Below the pieces are notes generated by a model. The model made no database searches, had not been told where the DNA came from, and saw only the letters and a list, made by a program, of their open reading frames with translations. The translations under genes and the position numbers were made by a program. Positions 26,039 to 34,360 of a stretch of DNA of 64,000 nt are shown piece by piece. Origin of the DNA: an uncultured Blautia sp. (GTDB lineage Bacteria; Bacillota; Clostridia; Lachnospirales; Lachnospiraceae); contig CATXEA010000003.1 of assembly GCA_958367245.1 (NCBI GenBank), forward strand, positions 1 through 64,000. The letters run 5' to 3'. Every line of letters starts with the position of its first letter. Positions within the stretch are counted from its first letter, which is position 1.

Positions 26039-26108
26039 ACGGAGCTGCTGTCAAAAATATTTGGAAAACAAACAGCCTCCGTGTTTGGGAACGGAGGCTG
26101 CTGCTTTT
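26039..26108 (+). terminator. Orphan attenuator-like RNA with terminator
   Basis: A strong terminator forms from CAGCCTCCGT (26073-26082) and ACGGAGGCTG (26091-26100), followed by CTG and a CTTTTTT tract. Upstream, ACGGAGCTGCTG (26039-26050) is a near copy of the 3' arm and could pair with the same 26073-26082 segment to make an antiterminator. This two-way arrangement is typical of attenuators, yet the next gene starts 360 bases later. Alternatively, the segment from about 26000 is a small RNA. No known riboswitch class was recognised. Confidence 0.55.
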
Positions 26109-26385
26109 TTGAGGGGGGAGATAGAGAGTGGTATTTCATCTATCCAAGACCTATTATATAGGTAAAATGTGTGCAAAGTATGTCTCATTTCTAAAAGAAA
26201 TAGAAATTTTCTAAATTAATTTTAAAATCTGTTTAGATTTACATTCACATCTTGTAATCGGAAGAAGAACGTGGTAAGGTAAACACATCTCATTTCTGTA
26301 TCTTCAGAAATAGAATCTTTCACAATGCCAGATCGGCGCAGATATCCTTTTTTATGAAACGAAATGACTGAATATGGAGGGAGCG

Positions 26386-26409
26386 ATGCCTATGTATGTT
26401 CTGTTTTAA
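26386..26409 (+). CDS. Possible 7-codon leader peptide
   Basis: ATG CCT ATG TAT GTT CTG TTT TAA encodes MPMYVLF. GGAGGG at 26376-26381 is better placed than for most small frames. There is no terminator hairpin right after it, so an attenuation role is not supported. It may be chance. Confidence 0.2.
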   Translation: MPMYVLF

Positions 26410-26470
26410 TGCAGATATTGTTGGATGGACTTTTGACCGGTAATTGTTTGACCGGAGATTTGGAGAGATT

Positions 26471-28375
26471 ATGAAAAACAGAATATGGAATCAGGTGAAG
26501 AGCCTTGGTGTATCGGCAATTCTTTTTACAGCGGCTGTTTGTGGAAAATGGGGACAGGCGGCAGAGATAAAGGCATCCAATGTGGATAAGGAAGAACTGA
26601 GTATTGTACAGACAGCGCAGTGGACTGAGGGAGAACCGTTCAGAGCTGTCATAAGTATGGAAGTGAGCGGACTTCTGGCTTACAGGGAGAAGTATGCGCT
26701 GAAGCCGGACGTTCCGGAAAAACCGGATTCACCTCAGGAAGAAACAGTAGGAGGGGTTACGGAGGAACCGGCAGACTCTGCGCAGTCGGGCAGCTTTGAG
26801 GAATATGCAGATTCCGAAACAGGACAGGAAGAATGGCAGGGGGAAGAAGCAGCAGAGGAAGAAACGACAGAAGAAGAAATTCCGGAACAGGAGACATGGA
26901 CAGAACAGGAAGTCTGGGAAGCGTTAAAGGAAGAGGCGCCAATAGAAGAGAGCTGTGAGGAGGCGTATGCTTCAGGAGAGGCGCAGAAGGAGCCTCTTTT
27001 TGAAGAAGGATATGAAGACGTTCCTGAGGGAGGAGCTGAGAATCCGGAAGTACAGCTTTTTGTGGAAAATTATGTTTCGGAATTTTTTCAGCCAATAGGG
27101 GAAACTCTGCCTGAAAGCAGTTGGATAGAGGAAGTAAATGCAGTGAATCAGAAAGGAGAAGCAGTCATTCTTTATAAGGTCGTATATCCTGTGAAGCTGT
27201 CTGAGCTTACAGAGGACAGACTGCGCCTTGGTTTTGAAGCTGTGCTGAGAGAGGAATACAGATATCCGGCAGCAGTAAGCCGTTTTCCGGTGAGTCAGGA
27301 TGAGCCATTGAATAAGGACTGCGCAGGAACAGGTATGCATCTTTTGGAAACAAGGGGGCTGGACAGCACGATTCTGGCGCAGGGAGCTGCTCCGGTTCTT
27401 GAGGTGGCGGAAGCGGACGCTGATTTTGAATTGAAATTAAAGCCGCGCACACCGGAAATAAAAGCGGGAAACGCCTGCATCTATGAAATGCAGGTAGTGA
27501 ATACAGGAGATATGACTCTGAAAGACATAGTGATAAAAAGTGATTTTGAATCTCAGAGGACGGATTCGGGGCAGATAAAGGCTGTATGGGAATCTGCTCA
27601 GGGAGTGCAGGTTCAGGGAAAGCAGGCAGTTATTCCCACGCTGGGCAGAGGAGAAGCTTTAAGTCTTTTTATGACAGTGCAGCTTGAAGAAGGAGAGGAA
27701 GGAACATTCGTACATAAGGTCACGGCGCAGGCGCCCTGTCCCAAAACAGAAGGAGAAACAATAAGAAAGGAAGCGCGTACAGAAGTGACGATTCTTCCGC
27801 TGAAAGCAGACTTTACAGTGGAAAAAACAGCGGACCGTACACAGGCCTATTCCGGAGATACCATTAATTATCAAATCTGCATCCGTAATACAGGAGAGCG
27901 CACACTTCATTCTGTATTGAGTACAGAGCGGTTCCTCGGAGCAAATGTGCAGGCGAAGTTTCTTCCGAAAGAGGGTGTGACTTTAAATGCTTCAGGCACA
28001 CAGGCTCTGATTGAAAAGATTGCTCCGGGGGAGACTTTCGCATTGCAGGCTTCAGTGACTCTTCCGCAGTACTTTGCCTCGCAGGAGCTGATAAATCAGG
28101 TGACAGTTATTTCTAAGGAAACAGGGACAAAAACTTATGAGTCGCAGTCAAAGGTGAATGTGACAATGTATGCGCCGACTCCGACTGTAAATCCATACAA
28201 TGGTTATCAGGTGGATTATCAGTCTTCAGGACTGGGAAAGAGCGCATATCCGTCATCCTCTCAGCCGAAGACAGGGGATGATACAGAGACAGGTGTCTTT
28301 ATCATGCTTTTAACTCTTTCAGTTTTGTCGGCAGCAGGCGTTTTTTGGAAGCGGAAAGGGAAAAGCAGTGATTGA
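26471..28375 (+). CDS. Wall-anchored DUF11-repeat surface protein
   Basis: A 634-residue exported protein. ATG 26471 (MKNRIWNQVKSLGVSAILF) begins a signal peptide cleaved near GQAAE. Residues ~60-200 are extremely Glu/Pro-rich and acidic. A globular part follows, then two DUF11-type beta domains, seen at YEMQVVNTGDMTLKDIVI and YQICIRNTGERTLHSVLS. The C-terminus has the sorting motif SQPKTGDD, a hydrophobic stretch and a basic tail (WKRKGK), fitting covalent attachment by a sortase that accepts the xPKTGD variant. The role is unknown. An acidic stalk with DUF11 domains suggests display or adhesion. It has a long leader region and no operon partner. Confidence 0.85.
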   Translation: MKNRIWNQVKSLGVSAILFTAAVCGKWGQAAEIKASNVDKEELSIVQTAQWTEGEPFRAVISMEVSGLLAYREKYALKPDVPEKPDSPQEETVGGVTEEPADSAQSGSFEEYADSETGQEEWQGEEAAEEETTEEEIPEQETWTEQEVWEALKEEAPIEESCEEAYASGEAQKEPLFEEGYEDVPEGGAENPEVQLFVENYVSEFFQPIGETLPESSWIEEVNAVNQKGEAVILYKVVYPVKLSELTEDRLRLGFEAVLREEYRYPAAVSRFPVSQDEPLNKDCAGTGMHLLETRGLDSTILAQGAAPVLEVAEADADFELKLKPRTPEIKAGNACIYEMQVVNTGDMTLKDIVIKSDFESQRTDSGQIKAVWESAQGVQVQGKQAVIPTLGRGEALSLFMTVQLEEGEEGTFVHKVTAQAPCPKTEGETIRKEARTEVTILPLKADFTVEKTADRTQAYSGDTINYQICIRNTGERTLHSVLSTERFLGANVQAKFLPKEGVTLNASGTQALIEKIAPGETFALQASVTLPQYFASQELINQVTVISKETGTKTYESQSKVNVTMYAPTPTVNPYNGYQVDYQSSGLGKSAYPSSSQPKTGDDTETGVFIMLLTLSVLSAAGVFWKRKGKSSD

Positions 28376-28400
28376 AAAGGCGGTTTAGGTGTGATATTCT
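28372..28400 (+). promoter_or_regulatory. Promoter of the murE-thiN operon
   Basis: TTGAAA (28372-28377), a 17-bp spacer and TATTCT (28395-28400) with TG one base upstream. It overlaps the end of the surface-protein gene. No terminator separates the two genes. Confidence 0.6.
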
Positions 28401-28417
28401 AATAAGGAGTATAATTT

Positions 28418-28442
28418 GTTGCTGTGAAAGGTGAACAGTAAT
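28418..28442 (+). repeat. Imperfect member of the GTTGCTGT/ACAGTAAT palindrome family
   Basis: TTGCTGT (28419-28425) can pair with ACAGTAA (28435-28441) with one wobble. Sequence and spacing resemble 25966-25981 with a longer loop. It lies in the murE leader. Confidence 0.5.
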
Positions 28443-28467
28443 CAAAATTACGACAGGAGGCAGTACC

Positions 28468-29925
28468 ATGAAATTAATATCTTTATTAGACCGTCTGGAT
28501 TATACCTGCCTGCAGGGAAATACAGACAGGGATGTGACCACTGTTGTTTACGATTCAAGAAAAGTTGAAAAGGATTCCCTTTTTATCTGTATCAGAGGCG
28601 CTGTTGTTGATGGACATAAATTTATTCCGGACGTACTGGAAAAAGGGGCGAAGACTCTGGTGGTGGAAGAGCCTGTGGAGGCTCCGGAGGATGTCACCGT
28701 CATTCTTGTAAAGGATACCCGTTATGCTATGGCGTTTATTTCAGCAGCTTATTTCGGACATCCTGCAGAAGAACTGAAGGTCATCGGTATTACAGGTACC
28801 AAGGGAAAGACAACAACTACATATATGGTGAAATCCATTCTGGAGAATGCCGGATACAAGGTTGGACTTATCGGAACGATTGAAGCGATTATAGGCGATA
28901 AGGTGATTCCGGCTGCAAATACGACTCCGGAATCCTATGTTGTACAGGAATATTTCCGTGAAATGGCGGACGCGGGATGCGACTGTGTAGTTATGGAGGT
29001 TTCCTCTCAGGGACTGATGCTTCACAGAACACAGGGGTTCGTGTTTGATTTCGGTATTTTTACAAACATTGAGCCTGACCATATCGGACCGAATGAACAC
29101 AGAGATTTCGACCATTATCTCAGATGCAAATCCATGCTTTTGAAGCAGTGCAGGGTGGGAATTGTAAACAGAGACGACGAGCATTTCAAGCAGATAATCG
29201 AAGGGCATACCTGTGAACTGGAAACCTACGGTTTTTCGCCGGATGCAGATTTGCGTGCAGAGGACGCAAGACTGATAGGAGGAAAGGGATATCTGGGAAT
29301 TTCCTATCATCTTCGCGGACTTCTTGATTTTCCGGTAGAAATTGATATTCCGGGTAAATTCAGTATTTACAACTCTTTGACAGCGATTGCAATTTGCCGT
29401 CATTTTAATGTTTCGGAGGAAAACATTATCAGAGCCTTGAAAGTGGCGAAGGTAAAGGGACGCATCGAGATGATTAAAGTATCGGACGACTTTACTCTGA
29501 TGATTGATTATGCGCACAATGCTATGGCGCTGGAGAGCCTTCTTGGAACTTTAAGAGAATATAACCCGCACAGACTTGTATGCCTGTTTGGATGCGGAGG
29601 CAATCGTTCCAGACTGCGCCGCTATGAAATGGGAGAGGTTTCCGGTCGTCTGGCAGACCTTACGATTATTACATCCGATAATCCCCGCAATGAAGAACCG
29701 CAGGCAATCATTGACGATATCAAGACCGGAATTGCGAAGACAGACGGCAGGTATGTTGAGATTATAGACAGAAAAGAAGCCATTGCCTACGCAATCCATC
29801 ACGGAGAGCCGGGAGATATTATCGTTCTTGCAGGAAAAGGACATGAGGATTATCAGGAGATCAAAGGGAAGAAGTACCCGATGGATGAGCGTGTGCTGAT
29901 CGGGGAGATTCTTGCAGGGAAATAA
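28468..29925 (+). CDS. murE: UDP-N-acetylmuramoyl-tripeptide synthetase (DAP-adding MurE)
   Basis: A 485-residue ATP-dependent amide ligase that adds the third stem residue to UDP-MurNAc-dipeptide in the cytosol. It has the N-terminal UDP-binding domain, the P-loop GITGTKGKTTTTYMVKSIL, the central NTTPES segment and the C-terminal ITSDNPRNEEP. The DNPR motif is the signature of meso-diaminopimelate specificity, so the wall is probably of the DAP type. ACAGGAGGC precedes the ATG. Unusually it is outside the dcw cluster, heading a housekeeping operon with priA, def and fmt some 16 kb upstream of mraZ. Confidence 0.96.
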   Translation: MKLISLLDRLDYTCLQGNTDRDVTTVVYDSRKVEKDSLFICIRGAVVDGHKFIPDVLEKGAKTLVVEEPVEAPEDVTVILVKDTRYAMAFISAAYFGHPAEELKVIGITGTKGKTTTTYMVKSILENAGYKVGLIGTIEAIIGDKVIPAANTTPESYVVQEYFREMADAGCDCVVMEVSSQGLMLHRTQGFVFDFGIFTNIEPDHIGPNEHRDFDHYLRCKSMLLKQCRVGIVNRDDEHFKQIIEGHTCELETYGFSPDADLRAEDARLIGGKGYLGISYHLRGLLDFPVEIDIPGKFSIYNSLTAIAICRHFNVSEENIIRALKVAKVKGRIEMIKVSDDFTLMIDYAHNAMALESLLGTLREYNPHRLVCLFGCGGNRSRLRRYEMGEVSGRLADLTIITSDNPRNEEPQAIIDDIKTGIAKTDGRYVEIIDRKEAIAYAIHHGEPGDIIVLAGKGHEDYQEIKGKKYPMDERVLIGEILAGK

Positions 29926-29941
29926 AGAAAGAGCAGATTAC

Positions 29942-32161
29942 ATGATATATGCGGACATTATTATAGATATTTCCCATGAAAAACTGGACAGGAGTTTCCA
30001 GTACATAGTGCCGGAAGCGCTGGAAAAAGAAATACAGATGGGGATGGTAGTTTCCATCCCTTTCGGAAAAAGCAATAATATAAGGAAAGGATATGTCATC
30101 GGACTTTCGGGAGAAGCGAAATTCGAACCTGAAAAGATGAAGGAAATCTGCGGACTTTGCAGTAATGAGGAGACTACGGAATCAAGACTCATAGCTCTTG
30201 CATCGTGGATGAAAGAAAATTATGGCTCTACCATGATTCAGGCTCTCAAGACTGTGCTTCCGATTCAGGAAAAGGTCAGGGCAAAAGAGAAACGGTATAT
30301 CTGTCTGAACATATCCGAAGAAAGAGCGGAGGAAATCCTTGAAAAGCTGGAAAACAGCCGGTGTAAGGCAAGGGCAAGGCTTGTAAGGGCGCTTTTGGAA
30401 GAGAAACGTATAGACCATGCTCTGGCTGTGAAGGAATTAAATGCTACGGCTTCAGTGGTCAGAAAGCTCTCAGAAGAAGGAATTATACGTTTGGAGACGG
30501 ATGAAATTCCGAGAATTCCCATAGACAGAGAGACTGCTGCAAAAACGGGAGAGTTTCCACTTACGTGTCAGCAGGAGCAGGCTGTGAAGGAAATCCTTGG
30601 AGAATGGGAAAACCATTCGCCCAGACCTGTGCTGATTGAAGGAGTGACAGGAAGCGGAAAGACTCAGGTTTACATGAAACTGATTGAGCATGTGGTGAAA
30701 CAGGGGAAACAGGCAATTGTACTGATTCCGGAGATTGCGCTTACTTATCAGACGGTACAGAGATTTTGCGGCCGATTCGGAGATAAGGTTTCTGTCATTA
30801 ATTCCAGACTTTCACAGGGAGAGCGCTACGACCAGTTCAAGAGAGCGAGAAGAGGGGAAATCCAGATTATGGTAGGTCCCCGTTCGGCGCTGTTCACTCC
30901 TTTTAACAGGCTTGGACTTATCATTATTGACGAGGAGCATGAAGCCAGCTATAAAAGTGAAAACAGTCCAAGGTATCATGCGCGGGAGACGGCAATCTAC
31001 AGAGCATCTCTGGAAAATGCAAAGGTGGTGCTTGGCTCTGCGACACCTTCTCTGGAGGCGTTCAGCCGCGCCCAAAGCGGCGAGTATGCTCTTGTAAGAC
31101 TTCAGAACAGATATGGGAACCGACCGCTTCCGCAGGTATCAATTGTGGATTTACGGGAAGAATTAAAAGCAGGAAACCGTTCTGTGTTAAGCAGGAAGCT
31201 GAAGAAGGCTCTGGAAGAACGCCTGAATAAAGGTGAGCAGGCAATGCTTTTTCTCAACAGAAGAGGGTATGCCGGATTTGTATCCTGCCGCGTTTGCGGT
31301 CATGTGATGAAATGTCCGCACTGTGACGTATCTCTTTCCGAACACAGCCACGGACGGCTGATTTGCCATTACTGTGGTTATGAAGAACCCAAGCCGCAGA
31401 AATGCCCGGTGTGTGGTTCTCCTTATATCGGAGGATTCAAGGCAGGAACTCAGCAGATTGAGCAGGTACTGAAAAAAGAGTTTCCGAAGGCAGGGATTCT
31501 TCGGATGGATTACGATACTACGCGGAACAAAGGAAGTTATGAAAAGATTCTGGCTTCTTTTGCAGCCCATGAAGCGGACATTCTTATAGGAACGCAGATG
31601 ATCGTCAAAGGACATGACTTTCCGGCTGTGACACTGGTAGGGGTGATTGCTGCAGATATTTCTCTCAATGCAGAGGATTACCGCTGCGGAGAGCGTACCT
31701 TTCAGCTTCTTTGTCAGGCAGTGGGGCGTTCCGGAAGAGGAGACGGTCCTGGAGAGGCTGTGATTCAGACTTATCATCCGGAGCATTACAGCATACAGGC
31801 GGCAGCAGTTCAGGATTATCGGGCTTTTTATGAGGAAGAAATGAGTTACCGGATGCTTCTGGATTATCCGCCGGCAGCTCATATGATGGCGGTTCTTGGT
31901 TCCTGTGCAGATGAGGAGCTGCTGGGACAGGCAATGCACTATCTGGAGCTTTATATCCGCAGGGTATATACAGGAGACGATCTTCACGTGATAGGACCCG
32001 CCTGCGCTGCAGTAGGGAAGATAAAAGATATTTACAGACAGGTAATCTATTTAAAACATGAAGAATACAGAACTCTGGTTATCATAAAAAATAAACTGGA
32101 GAAATATATTGACATAAATTCCGGATTCCGGAAAATATACATACAATTTGACTTTAGCTGA
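29942..32161 (+). CDS. priA: Primosomal protein N' (replication-restart helicase)
   Basis: A 739-residue superfamily 2 helicase that reloads the replisome at stalled forks. The N-terminal DNA-binding part begins MIYADIIIDISHEKLDRSFQ. The helicase core has Walker A GVTGSGKTQ and the DEEH box IIIDEEHEASYKS. The zinc module follows with CRVCGHVMKCPHC, CHYCGYEEP and CPVCG (eight cysteines). Helicase motif VI lies in AVGRSGRG. The frame is open from a TTG at 29912 that overlaps murE, but ATG 29942 gives the family start. The downstream gene is def, as in many Firmicutes. Confidence 0.96.
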   Translation: MIYADIIIDISHEKLDRSFQYIVPEALEKEIQMGMVVSIPFGKSNNIRKGYVIGLSGEAKFEPEKMKEICGLCSNEETTESRLIALASWMKENYGSTMIQALKTVLPIQEKVRAKEKRYICLNISEERAEEILEKLENSRCKARARLVRALLEEKRIDHALAVKELNATASVVRKLSEEGIIRLETDEIPRIPIDRETAAKTGEFPLTCQQEQAVKEILGEWENHSPRPVLIEGVTGSGKTQVYMKLIEHVVKQGKQAIVLIPEIALTYQTVQRFCGRFGDKVSVINSRLSQGERYDQFKRARRGEIQIMVGPRSALFTPFNRLGLIIIDEEHEASYKSENSPRYHARETAIYRASLENAKVVLGSATPSLEAFSRAQSGEYALVRLQNRYGNRPLPQVSIVDLREELKAGNRSVLSRKLKKALEERLNKGEQAMLFLNRRGYAGFVSCRVCGHVMKCPHCDVSLSEHSHGRLICHYCGYEEPKPQKCPVCGSPYIGGFKAGTQQIEQVLKKEFPKAGILRMDYDTTRNKGSYEKILASFAAHEADILIGTQMIVKGHDFPAVTLVGVIAADISLNAEDYRCGERTFQLLCQAVGRSGRGDGPGEAVIQTYHPEHYSIQAAAVQDYRAFYEEEMSYRMLLDYPPAAHMMAVLGSCADEELLGQAMHYLELYIRRVYTGDDLHVIGPACAAVGKIKDIYRQVIYLKHEEYRTLVIIKNKLEKYIDINSGFRKIYIQFDFS

Positions 32162-32202
32162 TATATAAAAAGCAGAAGGTCAGAAAGAAAAGGAGAAGAA
32201 AA

Positions 32203-32679
32203 ATGGCACTTAGAAAAATCAGAACAGAAGGCGATCCCGTATTAAATAAGGTCAGCAGACCTGTAGATGAGATGACACAGAGAAACCGTGAGCTTATCGT
32301 TGATATGCTTGACACCATGTATGATGCAATGGGAGTCGGACTTGCGGCAGTACAGGTGGGAATCCTGAAACGTATTGTGACAATCGACGTAGGAGACGGT
32401 CCGATCGTGCTGATCAATCCTGTTATTCTGGAAACAGCAGGAGAGCAGACAGGAGATGAGGGATGTTTAAGCGTACCGGGAATGGCAGGACAGGTAACAC
32501 GCCCGAATTATGTGAAAGTAAAAGCTCTTGATATTAATATGGAAGAAGTAGAATACGAGGGAGAGGGACTTCTTGCCCGCGCCTTCTGTCACGAAATTGA
32601 CCATCTGGACGGACATATTTATACAGAGCTTGTGGAAGGCGAGCTGCATCATGTAACTTATGAAGATGACGAGGAATAA
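32203..32679 (+). CDS. def: Peptide deformylase
   Basis: A 158-residue metalloenzyme that removes the formyl group from nascent proteins. Motif 1 reads GVGLAAVQVG (most homologues have Pro where this has Val). Motif 2 is EGCLSVPG with the metal Cys, and motif 3 is HEIDHLDG with both metal His residues and the catalytic Glu. AAAGGAGAAG is the ribosome site. Together with fmt six bases downstream it forms the formylation-deformylation pair. Confidence 0.96.
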   Translation: MALRKIRTEGDPVLNKVSRPVDEMTQRNRELIVDMLDTMYDAMGVGLAAVQVGILKRIVTIDVGDGPIVLINPVILETAGEQTGDEGCLSVPGMAGQVTRPNYVKVKALDINMEEVEYEGEGLLARAFCHEIDHLDGHIYTELVEGELHHVTYEDDEE

Positions 32680-32685
32680 GAAGAT

Positions 32686-33651
32686 ATGAAGATTGTATTT
32701 ATGGGAACACCTGACTTTGCAGTACCGCCTCTGAAGGCGCTTGCAGAAGCCGGTTATGAAGTGGCTGCAGTTGTGACTCAGCCGGATAAACCCAAGGGAA
32801 GAGGCAAGGTTTTAATGCCGACTCCCGTAAAGGAAGAAGCGATGAAGCACGGATTTACAGTTGTACAGCCTGCAAAGGTGAGAAACAATCCGGAATTTAT
32901 GGAGTTTCTGACGGAAACGAATCCGGACATCATCGTAGTAGCTGCCTTTGGTCAGATCATACCAAAAGAAATCCTTGAACTGCCGAAATTCGGATGTATC
33001 AATATCCATGCATCCCTGCTTCCGAAATACAGAGGGGCAGCGCCAATCCAGCAGGCAGTCATTGACGGAGAAAAAGAATCCGGTGTTACCATTCAGAGAA
33101 TGGGAGAGGGAATAGATACGGGAGACATGATTTCCAAAGTCACAGTTCCTCTGGACAAAGAAGAAACAGGCGGAAGCCTCTTTGATAAACTGGCAGAAGA
33201 GGGAGCGAAGCTTCTGATAGAAACTCTGCCGTCCATTGAAAACGGAACTGCTGCCTATGAGAAGCAGCCGGAAGAAAGCCCGACTCCTTACGCGGCGATG
33301 ATTACCAAGCAGATGGGACTTATGGATTTCTCAAAAAGCGCCGTGGAGCTGGAACGTCTTGTTCGTGGTATGAATCCGTGGCCAAGCGCATATACTTATC
33401 TTAACGGAAAAACTCTGAAAGTATGGAAAAGCGAAGTAGTGCAGATCATCGGAGGTACAGATGAAAAAATCGCTGTGGAACCCGGAACAGTGCTGAAGGC
33501 AGATAAATCGGGTATTCATGTAGCCTGCGGCAGAGACATTCTGGTACTGACAGAGGTACAGCTTGAAGGCAAAAAGCGTATGGAAACAGATGCGTTCCTG
33601 CGCGGTTACAAAATTGACGAGGGAACTCTCTTAAAGAATTGTAAGGAGTGA
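32686..33651 (+). CDS. fmt: Methionyl-tRNA formyltransferase
   Basis: A 321-residue enzyme that formylates initiator Met-tRNA using 10-formyl-THF. It shows the N-terminal MKIVFMGTPDFAVPPL, the folate/catalytic segment INIHASLLPKYRGAAPIQ with the catalytic Asn-His pair, and the C-terminal tRNA-binding OB-like domain. It is six nt after def and five before the next gene, so it is clearly co-transcribed. Confidence 0.97.
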   Translation: MKIVFMGTPDFAVPPLKALAEAGYEVAAVVTQPDKPKGRGKVLMPTPVKEEAMKHGFTVVQPAKVRNNPEFMEFLTETNPDIIVVAAFGQIIPKEILELPKFGCINIHASLLPKYRGAAPIQQAVIDGEKESGVTIQRMGEGIDTGDMISKVTVPLDKEETGGSLFDKLAEEGAKLLIETLPSIENGTAAYEKQPEESPTPYAAMITKQMGLMDFSKSAVELERLVRGMNPWPSAYTYLNGKTLKVWKSEVVQIIGGTDEKIAVEPGTVLKADKSGIHVACGRDILVLTEVQLEGKKRMETDAFLRGYKIDEGTLLKNCKE

Positions 33652-33655
33652 TTGT

Positions 33656-34360
33656 ATGTACGGATACGGATATTACGGTTTTGACCCGACTTATTTTCTG
33701 CTTATAATAGGAATGCTGATTTCGCTTGCGGCGTCAGCAAAGCTTAAAAGTACCTTTTCCGTATATAAAAAAGTACGCAGCGCTTCAGGATATACGGGAG
33801 CAGAGGCTGCACAGAGGATTCTTCGTGCAGCGGGAATCACAGATGTGGAGATTGTGCCGATTTCCGGAAGTCTTACAGATCACTATGACCCAAGGTCAAA
33901 GAGAGTGTGTCTTTCGGAGGACAGCTACAACAAGACATCGCTGGCGGCTGTGGGAGTGGCAGCTCATGAGTGCGGACATGCGATTCAGCATGCCATCAAT
34001 TATGCCCCTCTTTCTTTCCGTACAGCGATTGTTCCGCTGGCAAATATCGGCTCTACACTTTCCTGGCCGTTGTTTCTGGCAGGACTGATTTTTTCAATCC
34101 GTCCTCTTCTCACAGTGGGAATCGTTCTGTTTTCTCTGGCAGTTCTGTTCCAGCTTGTCACCCTTCCGGTGGAGTTTAACGCTTCCTCAAGGGCGCTGAG
34201 AATGCTGGGTTCAACAGGCATCTTAGGAGACGGAGAAGTAAAAGGGGCAAAAAAGGTGCTTTTCGCTGCAGCCATGACTTATGTGGCGGCGCTGGCATCA
34301 TCTGTACTGCAGCTTGTAAGACTAATCATACTTGCCGGAGGAAGAAAAGACAGTGACTAA
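33656..34360 (+). CDS. YugP-family membrane zinc metallopeptidase
   Basis: A 234-residue membrane protein. The HExxH zinc motif reads AAHECGHAIQH, between an N-terminal hydrophobic segment (YFLLIIGMLISLAASA) and three C-terminal ones. The family (neutral zinc metallopeptidase_2/YugP) has no firmly known substrate. Position between fmt and rsmB in a translation-maturation operon is common in Clostridia. AAGGAG overlaps the end of fmt. Its last codons contain the ribosome site of rsmB. Confidence 0.9.
   Translation: MYGYGYYGFDPTYFLLIIGMLISLAASAKLKSTFSVYKKVRSASGYTGAEAAQRILRAAGITDVEIVPISGSLTDHYDPRSKRVCLSEDSYNKTSLAAVGVAAHECGHAIQHAINYAPLSFRTAIVPLANIGSTLSWPLFLAGLIFSIRPLLTVGIVLFSLAVLFQLVTLPVEFNASSRALRMLGSTGILGDGEVKGAKKVLFAAAMTYVAALASSVLQLVRLIILAGGRKDSD

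Larger units (their letters stand above)
25894..26470 (+). other. 577-base gene-free region upstream of the surface protein
   Basis: Between the divergent arcC and the surface-protein gene I see no gene of normal size. It contains a perfect short palindrome (25966-25981), an attenuator-like RNA ending in a terminator (26039-26108), and two inverted repeats built on ATTTCT/AGAAAT near 26189 and 26291. It also holds a 7-codon frame with a good ribosome site (26386). The stretch 26109-26440 is AT-rich and may hold the surface-gene promoter, which I could not fix. Confidence 0.6.

Noticed and set aside
26167..26214. Fourteen-codon frame MCAKYVSFLKEIEIF
   Set aside because: Weak ribosome site, no downstream gene or terminator coupling; likely chance in AT-rich DNA.
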